DNA of 64,000 nucleotides from Stenocarpella maydis (lineage: Eukaryota; Ascomycota; Sordariomycetes; Diaporthales; Diaporthaceae), in assembly GCA_002270565.1 (NCBI GenBank), contig NQMI01000106.1:63717-127716 (forward strand), in the 5' to 3' direction. A program made the translations under genes and the position numbers. Below, piece after piece: positions 32,715-44,372 of this stretch. The number at the start of each line of letters is the position of its first letter. Positions within the stretch are counted from its first letter, which is position 1. The notes beneath the pieces were generated by a model that was given only the letters and a program-made list of their open reading frames with translations, was not told where the DNA came from and made no database searches.

Positions 32715-33713
32715 GCGAGCCCTGAATCTCCCTCACTACCAAGATACGGTCATGCAAATTCTTGCCCCAACGCGGCTCCGTGACGGTCTATATGGCCTCC
32801 GTCAATCAAATGGCCCAAACATGGCATTGAGCAAAGGAAGACGGAGGGAACCTGGATCCCTGAGATAACTAGATCTTGCTTCGTGGTGAAAAAAGGGGGC
32901 AGAGGGCACCTACAAGTGACAAAATCTGGCAGCGGTCATGGAAGGAATGCTCCGGAGCTTTGCTGCTAGTTACCTTGCTATTAAGAGATGGCGTGATGCA
33001 TGTGGTTGTTTTCGGCCTGCCGAGTATCACACGTATTGAAAGTAGTCGCTCATCTAAACCCGGCCAGTCATTGGCCGCAATGGGTGTACTTTGTACTTTT
33101 GGCAATGCGAAAGGCTTGGGAACAAGTCTGAAAGCATCGGAAAGGGTCTCCCAAAACAAAGATTACTGTCTTGGTGTCTTGGGCGCCATGTTAGACAGTC
33201 TACCGACATGTCAGATAAGGAAGGTCAAGTGTGTAGTGAAGGGCCTGGGGCTTCATTCGTCAAAACATTCAATCCAGCTGGCGGACGAGAATCCTTCTAG
33301 ACAATGGTATATTCCGTTATCCACCAATCCCACCCTCAGGCCCTGTCGCAGGCCTCTGTCACCCGTGTTTGTGGTGGTGTGGCATGTCGTCATCGTACGC
33401 GAGGCACAAATGAATTATGCGCGTCAGACGGGCCAAAACACCACCACATACAGACAGTTGCCTAGGTAGATACCTGCTCGTAACCGGCCTTGCTGCGGTG
33501 AATTGGGGACACCGCTACAAGGGTGAACATCGCTCACCTGGGGCTTTTATAAAGCCTGGAATCCAGAACCGTTGCCGCATCCTACCTTCCCAGCTCACAT
33601 GAACCCAACCACACACGACCTGGGCATCATCACGACGTCCACCACGCCTTAGACGAGCCCATCAACTCCATCAACTATCATCAACCCAGAGACACCAGAA
33701 ACTATCCCACACC
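32715..33713. promoter_or_regulatory. Spacer and promoter of the Cys/Asn-repeat gene
   Basis: No gene is supported from 32.7 to 33.5 kb. A TATA-like TTTTATAAAG lies at about 33545-33554, some 160 bp before the ATG at 33714. It is followed by a C/A-rich leader (CAACC, CATCA motifs) common in highly expressed fungal genes. Confidence 0.5.
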
Positions 33714-34329
33714 ATGCCCTCCGACGGAAACGGCAACATCGACTGCAGCAACATGAACAACTGCTACAACTGCAGGAACAGCAGCAACTGTAGGCCTATT
33801 CCTCTCCCTGCACATAGGGGGCACCTAGTCCAGGCAACACACCGATGGGAAATGCTTCTTGACTAACCCTCCACCCTCCCCCACGACAGGCAATGGATGC
33901 AGCCGGCTGAGCAACTGCAGCAACATGAACAACAGCTCTGTGAGTCCCCTCTGAGGAACATGCGTCGCACAACTTCACGCTGCTAACATGGGTACAGGAC
34001 TGCCACGACTCCAGCAACTGCTCCGACTCCAAGGTAAGGATAGGAGCTCTTACAATCCCTAGCCCCTTAACATTGAATCCGACGGAACACGGACCCACGT
34101 AGGAACAACTCCTACCCTTTTCTTTCTTTCTTCCATTCTTTCATCATCGTACATCTCCACCGGCGACCATTTCTCAGCTCCTTACCACATTTCCATGTCC
34201 TCTGCTTGTCTCTGACATCGGCGCTCAACAAAACAGAACCTCATCGGCTGCTCTAACTGCAGCGACTGCTCCGGCCTCACCAACGCCAGCAACATGCACG
34301 GCGTTCACCAGACCCAGGCCGAGCTGTAG
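33714..34329 (+). CDS. Small Cys/Asn/Ser-repeat protein (four exons)
   Basis: Four exons (33714-33789, 33890-33939, 33998-34033, 34237-34329) encode 84 residues. Donors are GTAGGC, GTGAGT and GTAAGG; acceptors are ACAG, ACAG and ACAG; TGACTAAC and TGCTAAC branch sites are visible in introns 1 and 2. Every exon carries the same periodic pattern of Cys every 3-7 residues with Asn and Ser between (for example CSNMNNCYNCRNSSNC), about 14 Cys in all, ending in a His/Gln tail without Cys. There is no signal peptide. The even spacing suggests a short solenoid or a metal-binding, metallothionein-like peptide; both are inference. The continuity of the repeat across three splice junctions is the main evidence that it is a real gene. 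I know no named family. Confidence 0.75.
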
Positions 34330-34759
34330 GATGTGGCTAGCCGTCAGTGCCGTGGGGGGGGGGGGGCATGGCCTCCACTTGGTAGCCTTTGTCTTTCGGG
34401 CGTACGAATGATGTCTTGACGTGACGGTTTGGGGAGTGACGCCTATAGTTCACAGATTTCGGTTGACACGAGGATGAAGGCACGAGTGCTTCCCATGATC
34501 CCACACGCAAGCAGCATTTGCCGCGAGGTGCAGCAGCGCAGATAGACAATCTGACAAAGTGAACAAGAATGTCAGCTGAAGAAGCAAAAATCATCGTTGG
34601 TGGTGCTGTATCTCACTGGATGACCCGTGAAGCGGGCCGCCTAGCACGCAGTTATTAAGAAAGGCATTGATCGAGCCCAGGACGTTTTGAAATCTATCAG
34701 AGAAACATGCCCACGAGGCCCCACAAAAACACACTATGGCCCCGAGGCGCCTTGTTAAA

Positions 34760-36712
34760 TCAGTAACCCTCCTCGCTGTCACCGTCCTCGCCATCGGATG
34801 ACCTATCCACTCCAGCCATCATCTCACTGTCTGAACCGTCCGCCTCATCCTCTTGATCGTCACTATAGTCGTCGCCGTCGCCGTTCATGCCATCGGCTTC
34901 GGAGTCGTCGTCTTCGATACGCCGTGGCCGTCTCTGCCTGCTCTCCAAGCAGAGACGCTTCGCAAGCGACACGCGCTTCGGCGGTGGCGGATCGTCGTCT
35001 TTATCGTTCGAGCTACTCGCTTCCTCATCGTGAGAGTCCGAGTCGTCCGTCTCGGCAGCCCCGCCCTCAGAGTTGCTCTCGCCGTCATTATCCTCATCAT
35101 CGGAATCATCTTGCACAACTCGCCGGCGCGCCTTTCTGCCGGCAGATGGCTGCTGTGCCTCCTCCTCCTCCCCCTCACCCTCATCATCCTCGTCAAAAGC
35201 TACTGCACGGCCGCGTCTGCGGCCTGCGCGGGAGGGTTCGCTGTCGCCCAGCTCATTTTCATCATCCGAGTCGATCTGCACAGCCCGCGCTCGCCGCTTG
35301 CGTCCTCGCACTGGCTCCTCCTCATTTTCATCTTCCGAATCTAAGATGGCCGCACGTGGGCGCTGATTGGAAGGTCGAGTGGACTGGTCCGTCTCTGGAG
35401 CACTCTCATCCGAGCCCTCACTCGGCTGGGTCAATCGATGCGCGAGTTGGATGAGCAACTCATCATCTTCGTCGACAGAGCTTTCGTCAGGCATGGGCAT
35501 CAAACCGTTTGTAGCGTCGCTGTCGTCAAAAAAGGCCTGGGGAATACCGCCTAAACCGTCGCTCTCATAGTCATCCTCGGTATCGTAGTCAGAGCTTTCA
35601 GACTCGGACATGTTATCGGGACAGAGTCGAAGCCGTGTCTTGATGTCGTGGAATCGCTTCACACCCTCTTCAAAGTTAAACCGGACCATGGGCCAAACCT
35701 CGATGCTCCTCGGCGGCTCGACGGCCTCGTCCTGCTCTTCGTCAGAGAGGTCACTCCGGTCCAGCTCCCGCGAGTCCTCGAGAGGGTCCGTGAGGCGGTC
35801 ACGATACCGCTGGACTATGGGCCACACCACAATATCTTCGTTTAAAAACATAACGTGCTCCTCGGCAAACTGGCGATGGTTGTCGAGATCAGGCCAACAA
35901 AAGATGCGGCTGACGGTGTGTGGTAACCCGAATTCGCCCTCCTCTTCCGTGTCAAGACGGTACTTGTTAACCATGTCGCTAACTGCCCAGACATAGTTTC
36001 GAATGCCAATCCCTCCATAGCGCAGATCACCCTCTTCCTCTAGAATGAAGAGTCTTCTCACGTGGGGAAACATATACGGCAAATCTGCCACGTTGTCGGC
36101 ATATTCATGACTCATGCGGGGTGGAAAGGCGAGGTTCTGGGCCTCGATGCCCAGCTCTTGAAAGCGCCGAGCTATTCCGGGGACGGCGAGCTCGTCTTCC
36201 CACGAGACAAACAAGACGTCTCGCTCCTGGTGATAGCGCACGACCTCCCCGTGCGACACCGAGAACTCATGGGGGGCTGATTTGAGGCCCAGTGCTCGGC
36301 TCTCACGGTGCACGGCCATGACAGTCCTGATCGACTCTGTCTGGCTCTCAATCTGTGGGCCAGCCACGACATATTCAGCTGGGCTGGGGAGGCGGAAAAT
36401 GCGTGCATGATAGACGGCTGAGTTCAGGGCGAGATCAAAGACGCGCGGTTCCGATCCGAGGTCAGGGCAGAAGGCGGCCCAGACCATCTCGCGGATCTCG
36501 GGAGGCAGCTGCATGAACTTGGGGAAGCTGCAGTCGAGGCAGTTGCCATCGTCTGGAGATTGGTCGGCGTCAGACTCCCGGTCGGAGCTGCCTTCGGAAG
36601 CCTCCAGGTCTAGCAGACCCTGGTTGGCGCCATCAGAGTCGGACTCGTTGGACTCGTCGCCTCCCTCGAAGCCGCTGTAGTAGTGCGCCTCGCTGTCGGA
36701 TTCGTCGGACAT
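34760..36712 (-). CDS. Acidic 2EXR-domain protein
   Basis: A single exon of 650 residues from the ATG at 36712 (MSDESDSEAHYYSG). After an acidic Ser/Asp N-terminus, the block FMQLPPEIREMVWAAF begins a 2EXR-type domain (about residues 65-300), an F-box-like fold abundant in filamentous ascomycetes, with HRESRALGL as the usual second helix. The C-terminal half (about 390-650) is extremely acidic, with repeated DSDDE-type runs broken by basic clusters (RGRKRRAR, GRRRGR, RKARR) that could serve as nuclear localisation signals. The domain's molecular role is not established. A chromatin or histone-binding role for the acidic tail is speculation. The frame extends to 36862, but the sequence before 36712 is unlike coding. 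Confidence 0.75.
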   Translation of the reverse strand: MSDESDSEAHYYSGFEGGDESNESDSDGANQGLLDLEASEGSSDRESDADQSPDDGNCLDCSFPKFMQLPPEIREMVWAAFCPDLGSEPRVFDLALNSAVYHARIFRLPSPAEYVVAGPQIESQTESIRTVMAVHRESRALGLKSAPHEFSVSHGEVVRYHQERDVLFVSWEDELAVPGIARRFQELGIEAQNLAFPPRMSHEYADNVADLPYMFPHVRRLFILEEEGDLRYGGIGIRNYVWAVSDMVNKYRLDTEEEGEFGLPHTVSRIFCWPDLDNHRQFAEEHVMFLNEDIVVWPIVQRYRDRLTDPLEDSRELDRSDLSDEEQDEAVEPPRSIEVWPMVRFNFEEGVKRFHDIKTRLRLCPDNMSESESSDYDTEDDYESDGLGGIPQAFFDDSDATNGLMPMPDESSVDEDDELLIQLAHRLTQPSEGSDESAPETDQSTRPSNQRPRAAILDSEDENEEEPVRGRKRRARAVQIDSDDENELGDSEPSRAGRRRGRAVAFDEDDEGEGEEEEAQQPSAGRKARRRVVQDDSDDEDNDGESNSEGGAAETDDSDSHDEEASSSNDKDDDPPPPKRVSLAKRLCLESRQRRPRRIEDDDSEADGMNGDGDDYSDDQEDEADGSDSEMMAGVDRSSDGEDGDSEEGY

Positions 36713-38016
36713 GACTGCAACGCAAGATGCACTTGCAGCTAGGGGGATCCAAACATTGAGGATAAGAAGGTGCCTGGAAGCAGGTCGAGCAAAGGGAAGG
36801 ATTCGGGCGACAGAGTTTTGCTGCAAAAAGCAATCATGCTGAGCTGAGACGAGACGCGGCATGCGGTTTCTGGGTTGTCGTTTGGGGGTCTAGCGCGATG
36901 ACAGGGATTGGCGATTAGCTTGGGACCTTCAGCAGCAATTGATTACCTAAGCGCCTCCACCCCAACCCTTGAGCTGAGAAAGCTCAATACCTACTTAAGT
37001 ACTTAGGTATTTTGCCCACTCTCCAGACAGCAACGAGTTTGTGGTCAAACTCGAGCAGGTCCCATACAGCATAAACGAAGGTCCAATATCTCACCACTGC
37101 CGGGAACCACCGTGCAATACCATGCCCGTCATGACCGATATTCTAGCTCGTGCAAGCTCAGGCCTTGAAGATACCCAGTGAAGAGCCCACAGTATACAGA
37201 GATACTTCGACAACTTCAAGTTAGTCATTGGTCTTGTGCAGCTATGCAACGGCGTATCTTCAAGTCACAGACTAGGTACCTACCTAGGAACGTACACTAG
37301 CTCCTTCGATAAAGAGGTGATGATGATAGCGTTTCTGAATTCTGTGCTCTCGAGGCTTCCTGGGATCCCTGCCCATGCCCTGTTCAGGTACATCTGCTGT
37401 AGGTAGAGGCCAAATTCTGAGCTGCATGTATTCCAAACCGAGACTGAGCGGTATTTGCTTCTTACCATGCAGTGTAGATGATCAAGGACTTGATCATGGT
37501 TGCAACTTCCAATAAACCAGCCTACTTTGACTCGGTTATAGCAACATATTGAGTGCTAAGCCGGAGGTTCAAATAACTACTGTCTCACTTATTATCATTG
37601 GGATCCGCAATTTCATTGTCCACCACCTGCGCGGTCATGGGCAAAGCCTTGGAAGCGGGAAATCCTGTCAGGTGCCAAGCATGCGCGTGCACCCTTCCTG
37701 ACGGCGGCTAAATTCGCACTCTGCCAGGTTAATATCACCGGCTGTAGTCGCTAGTGTGCTTGGCTTCCTGGGTGCCACCAGCTTGTTTCGCATTGACAAT
37801 TCGTGGACAGATACTCAATATGGGTCCATATGAATAGGGATGAAGCCTTTGGGAACCCGGAGCATGTTACCGATTGTGACGGCTGGGCAGGAGGATATCT
37901 AGGTATATATAACACCAGAGCATAAGCCCCAAGTCTTTCGGAATTGGTGTCTGGTAATCCCGAGTTGATCTAGTCCCTTCGAATTCAGACTCTTTGGATC
38001 CGACAAGAGATTCAAA
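36713..38016. promoter_or_regulatory. Divergent intergenic region, 2EXR gene and chitin deacetylase
   Basis: No gene is seen between the two starts. A good TATA box (TATATATAA, 37904-37912) lies 105 bp upstream of the chitin deacetylase ATG. The rest has only short frames. Confidence 0.6.
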
Positions 38017-38902
38017 ATGCATTACAGCCTTGTTCTTAGCTCCATTCTTGCACTTGCCAGCGCGCTCCCTGTGTCGGATCCAGTTACTATCTTCAACCGC
38101 GCACCAACACCCGGAACAGTCTACACGAGGTGCACCACCCCGAATACTCTAGCTTTGGCATACGACGATGGCCCGTATCAATATACCCAGAGCCTGGTGA
38201 ATAAGCTCAACCAGGCCGGAGTCAAGGGAACCTTCTTCTTCACGGGAACGCTTTACGGTATTGTCCATTTGCAATTTGAGCAAGGCACGCCTGGCGGAGT
38301 GAAGTCTTCTGACTACTTCATACAGGATGTATCTACAACCAGGCTGCCGCAGTCAAGGCTGCTTACCAGGGGGGCCACCAAGTCGCGTCGCACACCTGGA
38401 CGCACGGCCACGTCGGCTCCATGTCGTCGTCGCAGCTGACGACCGAGATGACCAAGCTGGAGCAGGCCTTTGTCAACATTTTCGGCCGCAAGCCCCGGTA
38501 CATGCGTCCTCCATACCTTGAGACGGGCGGCAGCGTCCCCTCGGTGATGAGGAGCCTCGGCTACAACATCATCACAAATGACATCGATACCGGCGATTGG
38601 AATGGTCAGTCGGCCTCCCAGAGCGAGGCCAAGTTCCAACAGGCTGGCGCTGGCGGGAACGGCCATATCCCATTGATGCACGAGACATATTCCTCGACTG
38701 TCAACGATCTCACCACCTGGCTGATCAACTGGGCCAAGTCCAACAATCTGAAGATAGTCACCGTTGGTAAGTACAAAGCGCTTCCCTGGGGCATCTCGTC
38801 AAGTCCAATCTTGCTAACGGCGGCACAGCTGAGTGCTTGGGAGATACCGGCGGCGAATATCAGTCTGGGACCTTCACTGGGAATGGGCAAAACACATGTT
38901 AG
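38017..38902 (+). CDS. Secreted chitin deacetylase / polysaccharide deacetylase, CE4
   Basis: Three exons (38017-38257, 38326-38766, 38829-38902) encode 251 residues. Introns run GTATTG to TACAG and GTAAGT to CACAG, both phase 1. A signal peptide (MHYSLVLSSILALASA) precedes the NodB domain. All five CE4 motifs are present: AYDDGP (D50 catalytic, D51 metal), HTWTH (H103 and H107 metal ligands), MRPPY, a DIDTGDW block and IPLMHET. Splicing is needed to reach motif 2 in frame and to add the family-like end VAECLGDTGGEYQSG. The enzyme removes N-acetyl groups from chitin or related polymers outside the cell, which can modify the wall or evade chitinases. Length is typical for the catalytic-domain-only form, with no carbohydrate-binding module. 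Confidence 0.93.
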
Positions 38903-39645
38903 GGACGCTACTTACGTACTGTATCCCATGTTTTTTCGCAGTTGGCATCCAGCTGGAAATCCCGTGAGAAATGGAGTATTGCACCTGAAAAACGGATAGT
39001 GCACGGTCTCGACACTGTATAATATCCATAGTCGATCAGAGAGCAACACTTTAGGCCCTATCCAGAGGCTCAATTGAAAGACCAACTTGGCTCCCTATTG
39101 GTACTCTACACCTTAAGGTGTAACTAAATCAGGTGTCTGAATCAGTATAGGTGTAGGTTGAGGATATGAGGTAGAGGGCTGTTGGCTAGCTGTGATAGAA
39201 GTGGTTCTGTGCGTCCCATTTTGACCTTGGGTTTGTCCGTTCTCGTGTCTTACCGGTGTACCCTCCGCTATATCTGGTGCCAATCTCGAAGTTTGTCGGA
39301 TAGCAAGATCCCCAGGCAGAAGTAGGGTAGAGGGTAGCTGTTAGCTGTTTCTCGGGAGTGGGCTCAAGCCAAACTCTGAGGGCTTTCCATCTATCCTACC
39401 TAGGTACAGACTCTCCACTTGCCAGTTACTCCGCCTGCTACGGTACTGGCCTAAGGTCTCCTAAGTAGATAGAAATCTGATGACCGCATCAAACAACATG
39501 ATTTATAACATCAGGTATTTCAAATTACACAGAGGGTGAAGGAACTCTGATTCCAATATTATTTTGGAATGCATTGAAGACAAGTCCCAAACTGGGCCGT
39601 GACCAGAACCGTGAATTATCAATACCAATTGATCTTTGCTGCTAT
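38903..39645. other. Intergenic spacer between convergent genes
   Basis: The 3' flanks of the chitin deacetylase and the amidotransferase-like gene. I see no coding or RNA signal. Confidence 0.5.
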
Positions 39646-40629
39646 TCATGGTGTTGGCAGATCAGCTCCCACCCCGGATTCGTCATGTCGCAGCCGCCTT
39701 GCAATGCCTCCCTCCACAAGGAACTGAACAAGAATATCCACCACTGCCTCACCATCATCGCATTCTGGCCCGGGAGATCTGATAATTCCATGGACTTTGC
39801 CTGACTCAGATTTGGAACTCTCATCAGCACCAAATATTCTCATGGTCTCTTGGCTTTTGAATGAGTCAAACTCAAAATGCCCCTGCAGAGTGAGCACTCG
39901 CCCCGGTTGGTAAACCCCAGGGACTTCGCAATGCTCCGTGGAACCCAGAAGCATCCATGGCTTTGGCAATTTGAAACCCGGCGAAGGCAGAACAACCTCA
40001 TCTGCATGCACAAACTCCAGGTAAGCCTTCTTCGGAACGCTGCAATCCACGTATTCGCGAGAACAAGACGTCTTGCCGCCATCATCGCCATCACTCTCAC
40101 TCTCAGGAGTTGGTAGTCGGTCGGACAACCTCAGGTGGGTTGTGTTGGTAGATGGCTGCCCGTGCTGAGCAAAAGATTCTCTGAATTCGGCTGTAAACTC
40201 GAATTGGTTGACTCCAATCTCCCAGCCGCCAGGACGCTTCGCAACCTGCACCCCATGATCTCTCAACAGGGCCTGGCAAATAATGTGGTGACCGAAGCAG
40301 CTGCCAAACAACCTGATTCTGGGGTGCACCGCGTACACCATTAAGATGTATTCTTCCAGCCTTTTTACCCAAGCCTCCTCATCATATGAAGATGCCGCTG
40401 ATGCCGTGACAAAGACGGCGTCCCAGTCATCCAACGAATCAGGATATTCGCCCACCACAACATTATAGACCGAGTGTATGATGGATAATCCGCCGTAAGT
40501 ACGATCCGCCGCAGCGATTAATTTCCGGTGTAATATGTCTCCGAATGTACCAAGATTGGCATATACGTTCGGAAGTGATGTGTCGGCGTTGAGCATTGCT
40601 ACGCGCAGGCAACGGGTCCCGAGCGCCAT
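39646..40629 (-). CDS. Class I glutamine amidotransferase-like protein
   Basis: A single exon of 327 residues from the ATG at 40629. It starts with the strand LRVAMLNAD, then shows DAVFVTASAASSYDEEAW and the nucleophile elbow LFGSCFGHHII (C111), the hallmark of class I amidotransferases. A later LLGSTEHCEVPGVYQPG...LQGHFEFD supplies the expected histidine and a nearby acidic residue. Stand-alone proteins of this group in fungi resemble the glutaminase part of GMP synthase but have no attached synthetase, so the acceptor is unknown. An acidic insert (PESESDGDDGGK) and a short C-terminal tail are unremarkable. Some members hydrolyse gamma-glutamyl compounds; that is not shown here. Confidence 0.82.
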   Translation of the reverse strand: MALGTRCLRVAMLNADTSLPNVYANLGTFGDILHRKLIAAADRTYGGLSIIHSVYNVVVGEYPDSLDDWDAVFVTASAASSYDEEAWVKRLEEYILMVYAVHPRIRLFGSCFGHHIICQALLRDHGVQVAKRPGGWEIGVNQFEFTAEFRESFAQHGQPSTNTTHLRLSDRLPTPESESDGDDGGKTSCSREYVDCSVPKKAYLEFVHADEVVLPSPGFKLPKPWMLLGSTEHCEVPGVYQPGRVLTLQGHFEFDSFKSQETMRIFGADESSKSESGKVHGIIRSPGPECDDGEAVVDILVQFLVEGGIARRLRHDESGVGADLPTP

Positions 40630-42303
40630 CACTGAGGGTTCGATGGACGAGCTATTCTGAAGATATATTGTGGTTCAGATCCAGGTTGCTGTCAATACCA
40701 AGCCCTTCAAGGCCTATAGTTTTCACTGGGCTGGGGACTTCAGGAGCCTAGCCTGCTTTGTTGAGGAGAAAGATATGGCAATGGCTTCAGTTTCATCGCG
40801 GCTACACCCGAGAAATCTGTCAATAAGTATATTAAAATTCATGCCATTAAGTATGGGTATGTTCACATGATGTTGATCAGGAGTCACCGCCAAATGGGTG
40901 GGGACCGCTTCAGGGGACGCTCCACCATTTATCTTGCACAGTTGATATTTTGGCCTCGCCGCACCACAAGGAATCAGTACTTTCCTTACAGAAACTCGGA
41001 AAGATTGAAGACACCTGAGAACGGTTCCACGCACAACTGGACTCAATGCTGTTAATCTGAGGGCTCGTAAAGGAGAAGGCCCAGGGAATCTTTGTGAACT
41101 ACTTCCAGACGTTTTGCAGAAAAAGGTTTAAGCCAACCTACTTTTGAATGCTTCTAGATTATATATATCTAATTGAGTTCTAGATTACATCAAATCCTCT
41201 TCCTAACTATTGTGCAATTTCCCCAGCCCGCCTAAATCCGACAGAGTTCGGCCAGCGGCCCCAAGTGGGGTTTTCCTGGTGATCTAATTACGCCAGGCCC
41301 CTTTATTATATCCACCATGGCTACCTACAGAAGCACATCCCGCCCTCTACAGCGAGATCACGTGGTAATTGAAACTACTCGACGAGGGCATAGATCATAC
41401 TATACTCGATGCGTGCCTATTTCTATAACATTCAAGTTGGTAGGGCGAGGTTGGGAGAAATTATTACTCTACGGACTCGAAGCTGGGGATGGAGAAGGCC
41501 AGAAATGACCGGCTCGACTATCCTCTCGGATAGTTATGCAAACTGCCTTGCGGTACACCACCAGTACATTGCCCAATACCCAGAGCTAAATCTAACATCG
41601 TCAGCCAGCCTTGATTCCGCCTGGCCCCCATTGTGTCCGCCCCGCATACATAGGAATATATATAGATGCAGGGTGGTTATAATCCTAAGGTGATTAGAAT
41701 AGCTGGTTTCATTCTTAATTCGATTACAATTCCTCTTTTTCTTACAAAAAGAGCTGCAGCGGTCCCTCTATACAGTTACAAATGCCTAAAGATTCCGCGT
41801 TAGATAATAAATATAATATTAATGACAATACGTTTTAAAACATAGCAGCTACCAAAGAAATATTAAACAGCCTCATAATGAGGCTATAGTTGAAATAGAG
41901 GCCACCTGTATTATAACTAGTTGTAACCATCTTACGCTCGTTATCTAGGCTACAAGCTACAAGCCCATCTACTGGGAGCCATAAAGCCATAATGAAAGTA
42001 AGCATTATAACATTGATCGGCTGATTACATATGAAAAGATCCAGCTGAGAGCGGTGAGTGGCCACGTGACCACACGAGCACTGCCACCGCCACCGTCTGT
42101 CGCTGCGTCCCAGCAGCGCAGAGATTGCCGTTCAGATTAAAGACACTCGATACGCGGGACCATTCTTCTTTTTCAGGCATTTCTCTCGTCACCAACTCAG
42201 TAGCCGTTCAACAGACTCTAAGTAATAGGAACAGCCCATAAAGTCTCCCTTAATCACTCAAACTAGCTGCATACACATTTCAATTCTGGGCTGCAATATA
42301 AAG
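40630..42303. other. Spacer, AT-rich toward the HET gene
   Basis: Mostly non-coding. From about 41.65 to 42.05 kb the DNA becomes AT-rich with many TA steps and resembles a RIP-damaged repeat. One small frame at 41317-41508 is listed separately. Confidence 0.4.
41317..41508 (+). CDS. Short hypothetical ORF
   Basis: A 63-codon frame (start MATYRSTSRPLQRDHVV) with a CACC-ATG context and a TTTATTATATCC stretch about 10 bp upstream, too close for a normal promoter. The N-terminal half is basic and Ser/Thr/Arg-rich. It may be the first exon of a decayed gene. No family is recognised and coding status is weak. Confidence 0.2.
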   Translation: MATYRSTSRPLQRDHVVIETTRRGHRSYYTRCVPISITFKLVGRGWEKLLLYGLEAGDGEGQK

Positions 42304-44372
42304 ATGGACGAACTCTGCCTTTCCTGCCAGAACCTGTTCACACGAGGGCCAGATACTCCCGGCACTGGAATGGATCCCGGAACTTTAGGCTCTCCGTTCC
42401 AACGGTACGGCAAGGATGTTCGAGCTTCTGCATCCTCAGGATGCCAATTTTGTGTGATTGTCTGGGCCAAATTGTCTACATGCAGGCTGCCAACACAGCG
42501 TGACCCCGAACGCATTCGGCTCAGCCCCAAATTTCATGGAAGCAGAGAGGAATTCACGTCAATTGTGTACTGGGCAAAAGATGATGATGGAAATGTCTAC
42601 CCTGAGATGTTCCATATCAATCTCTACCTGGAATCGGGTAAGTGTCGACAGCCACGGCATTATCAAGCTACTAAACCATTGGGACAGATGTGGATACTAC
42701 AGCAGGTCAACAGAGACCTGCTGGAACCGAATCGGCCGACTGTAGGTCTCTCGCGGCCGGGTGGATTTTAGACTGCTTTGTGAGCCACGAGAAATGCCGC
42801 ACTGGGGCTCTGTCGGATTGGCTCCCGACGCGACTAATTGACGTGGGCCACGGATGGCCAACTCTTGATCCGAAACTTGTACTTGCATCCAACATAACCC
42901 GAGAGTCCATCGCGCCGCCGTATACGGTGCTGAGTCACCTGTGGGCTGCAGAAAGCGTCCTCCGCCTCACGACCGTCAACCAAGATACACTGATGCGACG
43001 AATTCCCCTAGCATCTATGTCAGTCACCTTCCGTGACGCTATTTCCTTCACGCGAGATATCGGAATACGCTACCTATGGATCGACTCTCTCTGTATACTG
43101 CAAGACTCGGCCGAAGACTGGTTTGCAGAATCGTCTACCATGAACAAGGTTTATCAAAACTCATTTTGTAACATTGCTGGAACAGCAGCATCGGAATCTT
43201 CGCCTGGGCTGTACCAACGCCGAGATCCGCGACTGGTTACACCTTACAGGGTACAGATTCAGTGCGGAGAGCATCAACGCACACATATTTATTCTTTGGG
43301 TGATACCTACTTTAACCAGATCAACGCCGCGCGGTTGAACACCCGAGGATGGGTATTCCAGGAACGAATGCTAAGCCCGCGTACACTATACTTCTCCTCC
43401 CAACTCGTCTGGGAATGTCGCACCCTCCAGGCATGCGAAACGCACCCTGGCGGCCTACCCAGGCCACCTATCGCCCTCATGAATGATCCCGACAGAAATT
43501 GGGAGAATTGTAAAGAATGGACCAAGGACATTGCCTCCGGTCCAGATTCCTGTTGGGCCAAGGTTGTGGGGGAGTTCTGCAAGACAGAGTTGACCCGGCC
43601 GACGGACAGGCTCGCTGCCGTTGCGGGCATGGCTCGTGAGATGCAATCCCACACCAACGACGTGTACTTGGCAGGGCTTTGGAAAAGCCACCTGCCGGTT
43701 GAGATGTGCTGGAGCTCCTGGGGTTCCGCCACGCGGGAGATTGAAATTAAAAGGCCAAAGGAACATTGCTGTGAGTTCTGTCACCCAACGCAACTATAAC
43801 ATTCTAATGGTATGATAGGCCCTTCATGGTCTTGGGCTTCCTTGGAATTTTCGGGGAGTATTCACATCGAGTTTTTGGCCGGTTATGCTCTTGGTACCCA
43901 GCTTGCAAAAGTGCTCGACGAGAAGATTGAGAGTCCAACAGGAAACCCTTTTACTCATGTCTCTGGTGGGTATCTCCTCCTGCAAGGAAAGATTGGTCAA
44001 GTCAACTTGGACCACCTGGACAGTGCTGCCTGGAGAGGAGATAGGGGGGGACACTGGACATATGATTTTCACCTCGATGTTTTGAACGGCCCGAATCAGG
44101 AGAATTTGGAGGATTACGAAGATTGTGGCACTTACTATTGCTTTCCTATCACGACATTCGACCGCAGTAACCCAGCCACGCTTGCGAGCCTCCAGGTGTT
44201 CTGTCTCCTGCTTGAGAGGGCTGAAGTCAAATCAATGGTGGCATTCAAAAGAGTCGGGTGGATTGCAGTGCTCTTCGACTGGGAAGATGATGTAGTTGAA
44301 GAACTGCGATGGATCACTGAGTATGCTGGAGCGTCTTCGGCGATTGGACACGACACTATATCGCTGGTATAG
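42304..44372 (+). CDS. HET-domain (heterokaryon incompatibility-type) protein
   Basis: Three exons (42304-42637, 42688-43770, 43819-44372) encode 656 residues; introns of 50 and 48 nt have GTAAGT...ACAG and GTGAGT...ATAG borders. An N-terminal Cys-containing region (CLSCQNLF, then SGCQFC) is common in these proteins. The HET domain starts at YTVLSHLWA (from Y190), continues with LMRRIPLASMSVTFRDAI and IGIRYLWIDSLCILQDSAEDW, and ends near VYQNSFCNIAGTAA. The later RGWVFQERMLSPRTLYF and PSWSWASLE blocks are the usual C-terminal landmarks, the second created by splicing. The first motif normally reads SHCWG; here it is SHLWA. HET proteins trigger cell death on fusion of unlike strains, but most members are uncharacterised. 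The gene has AT-rich flanks. Confidence 0.9.
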
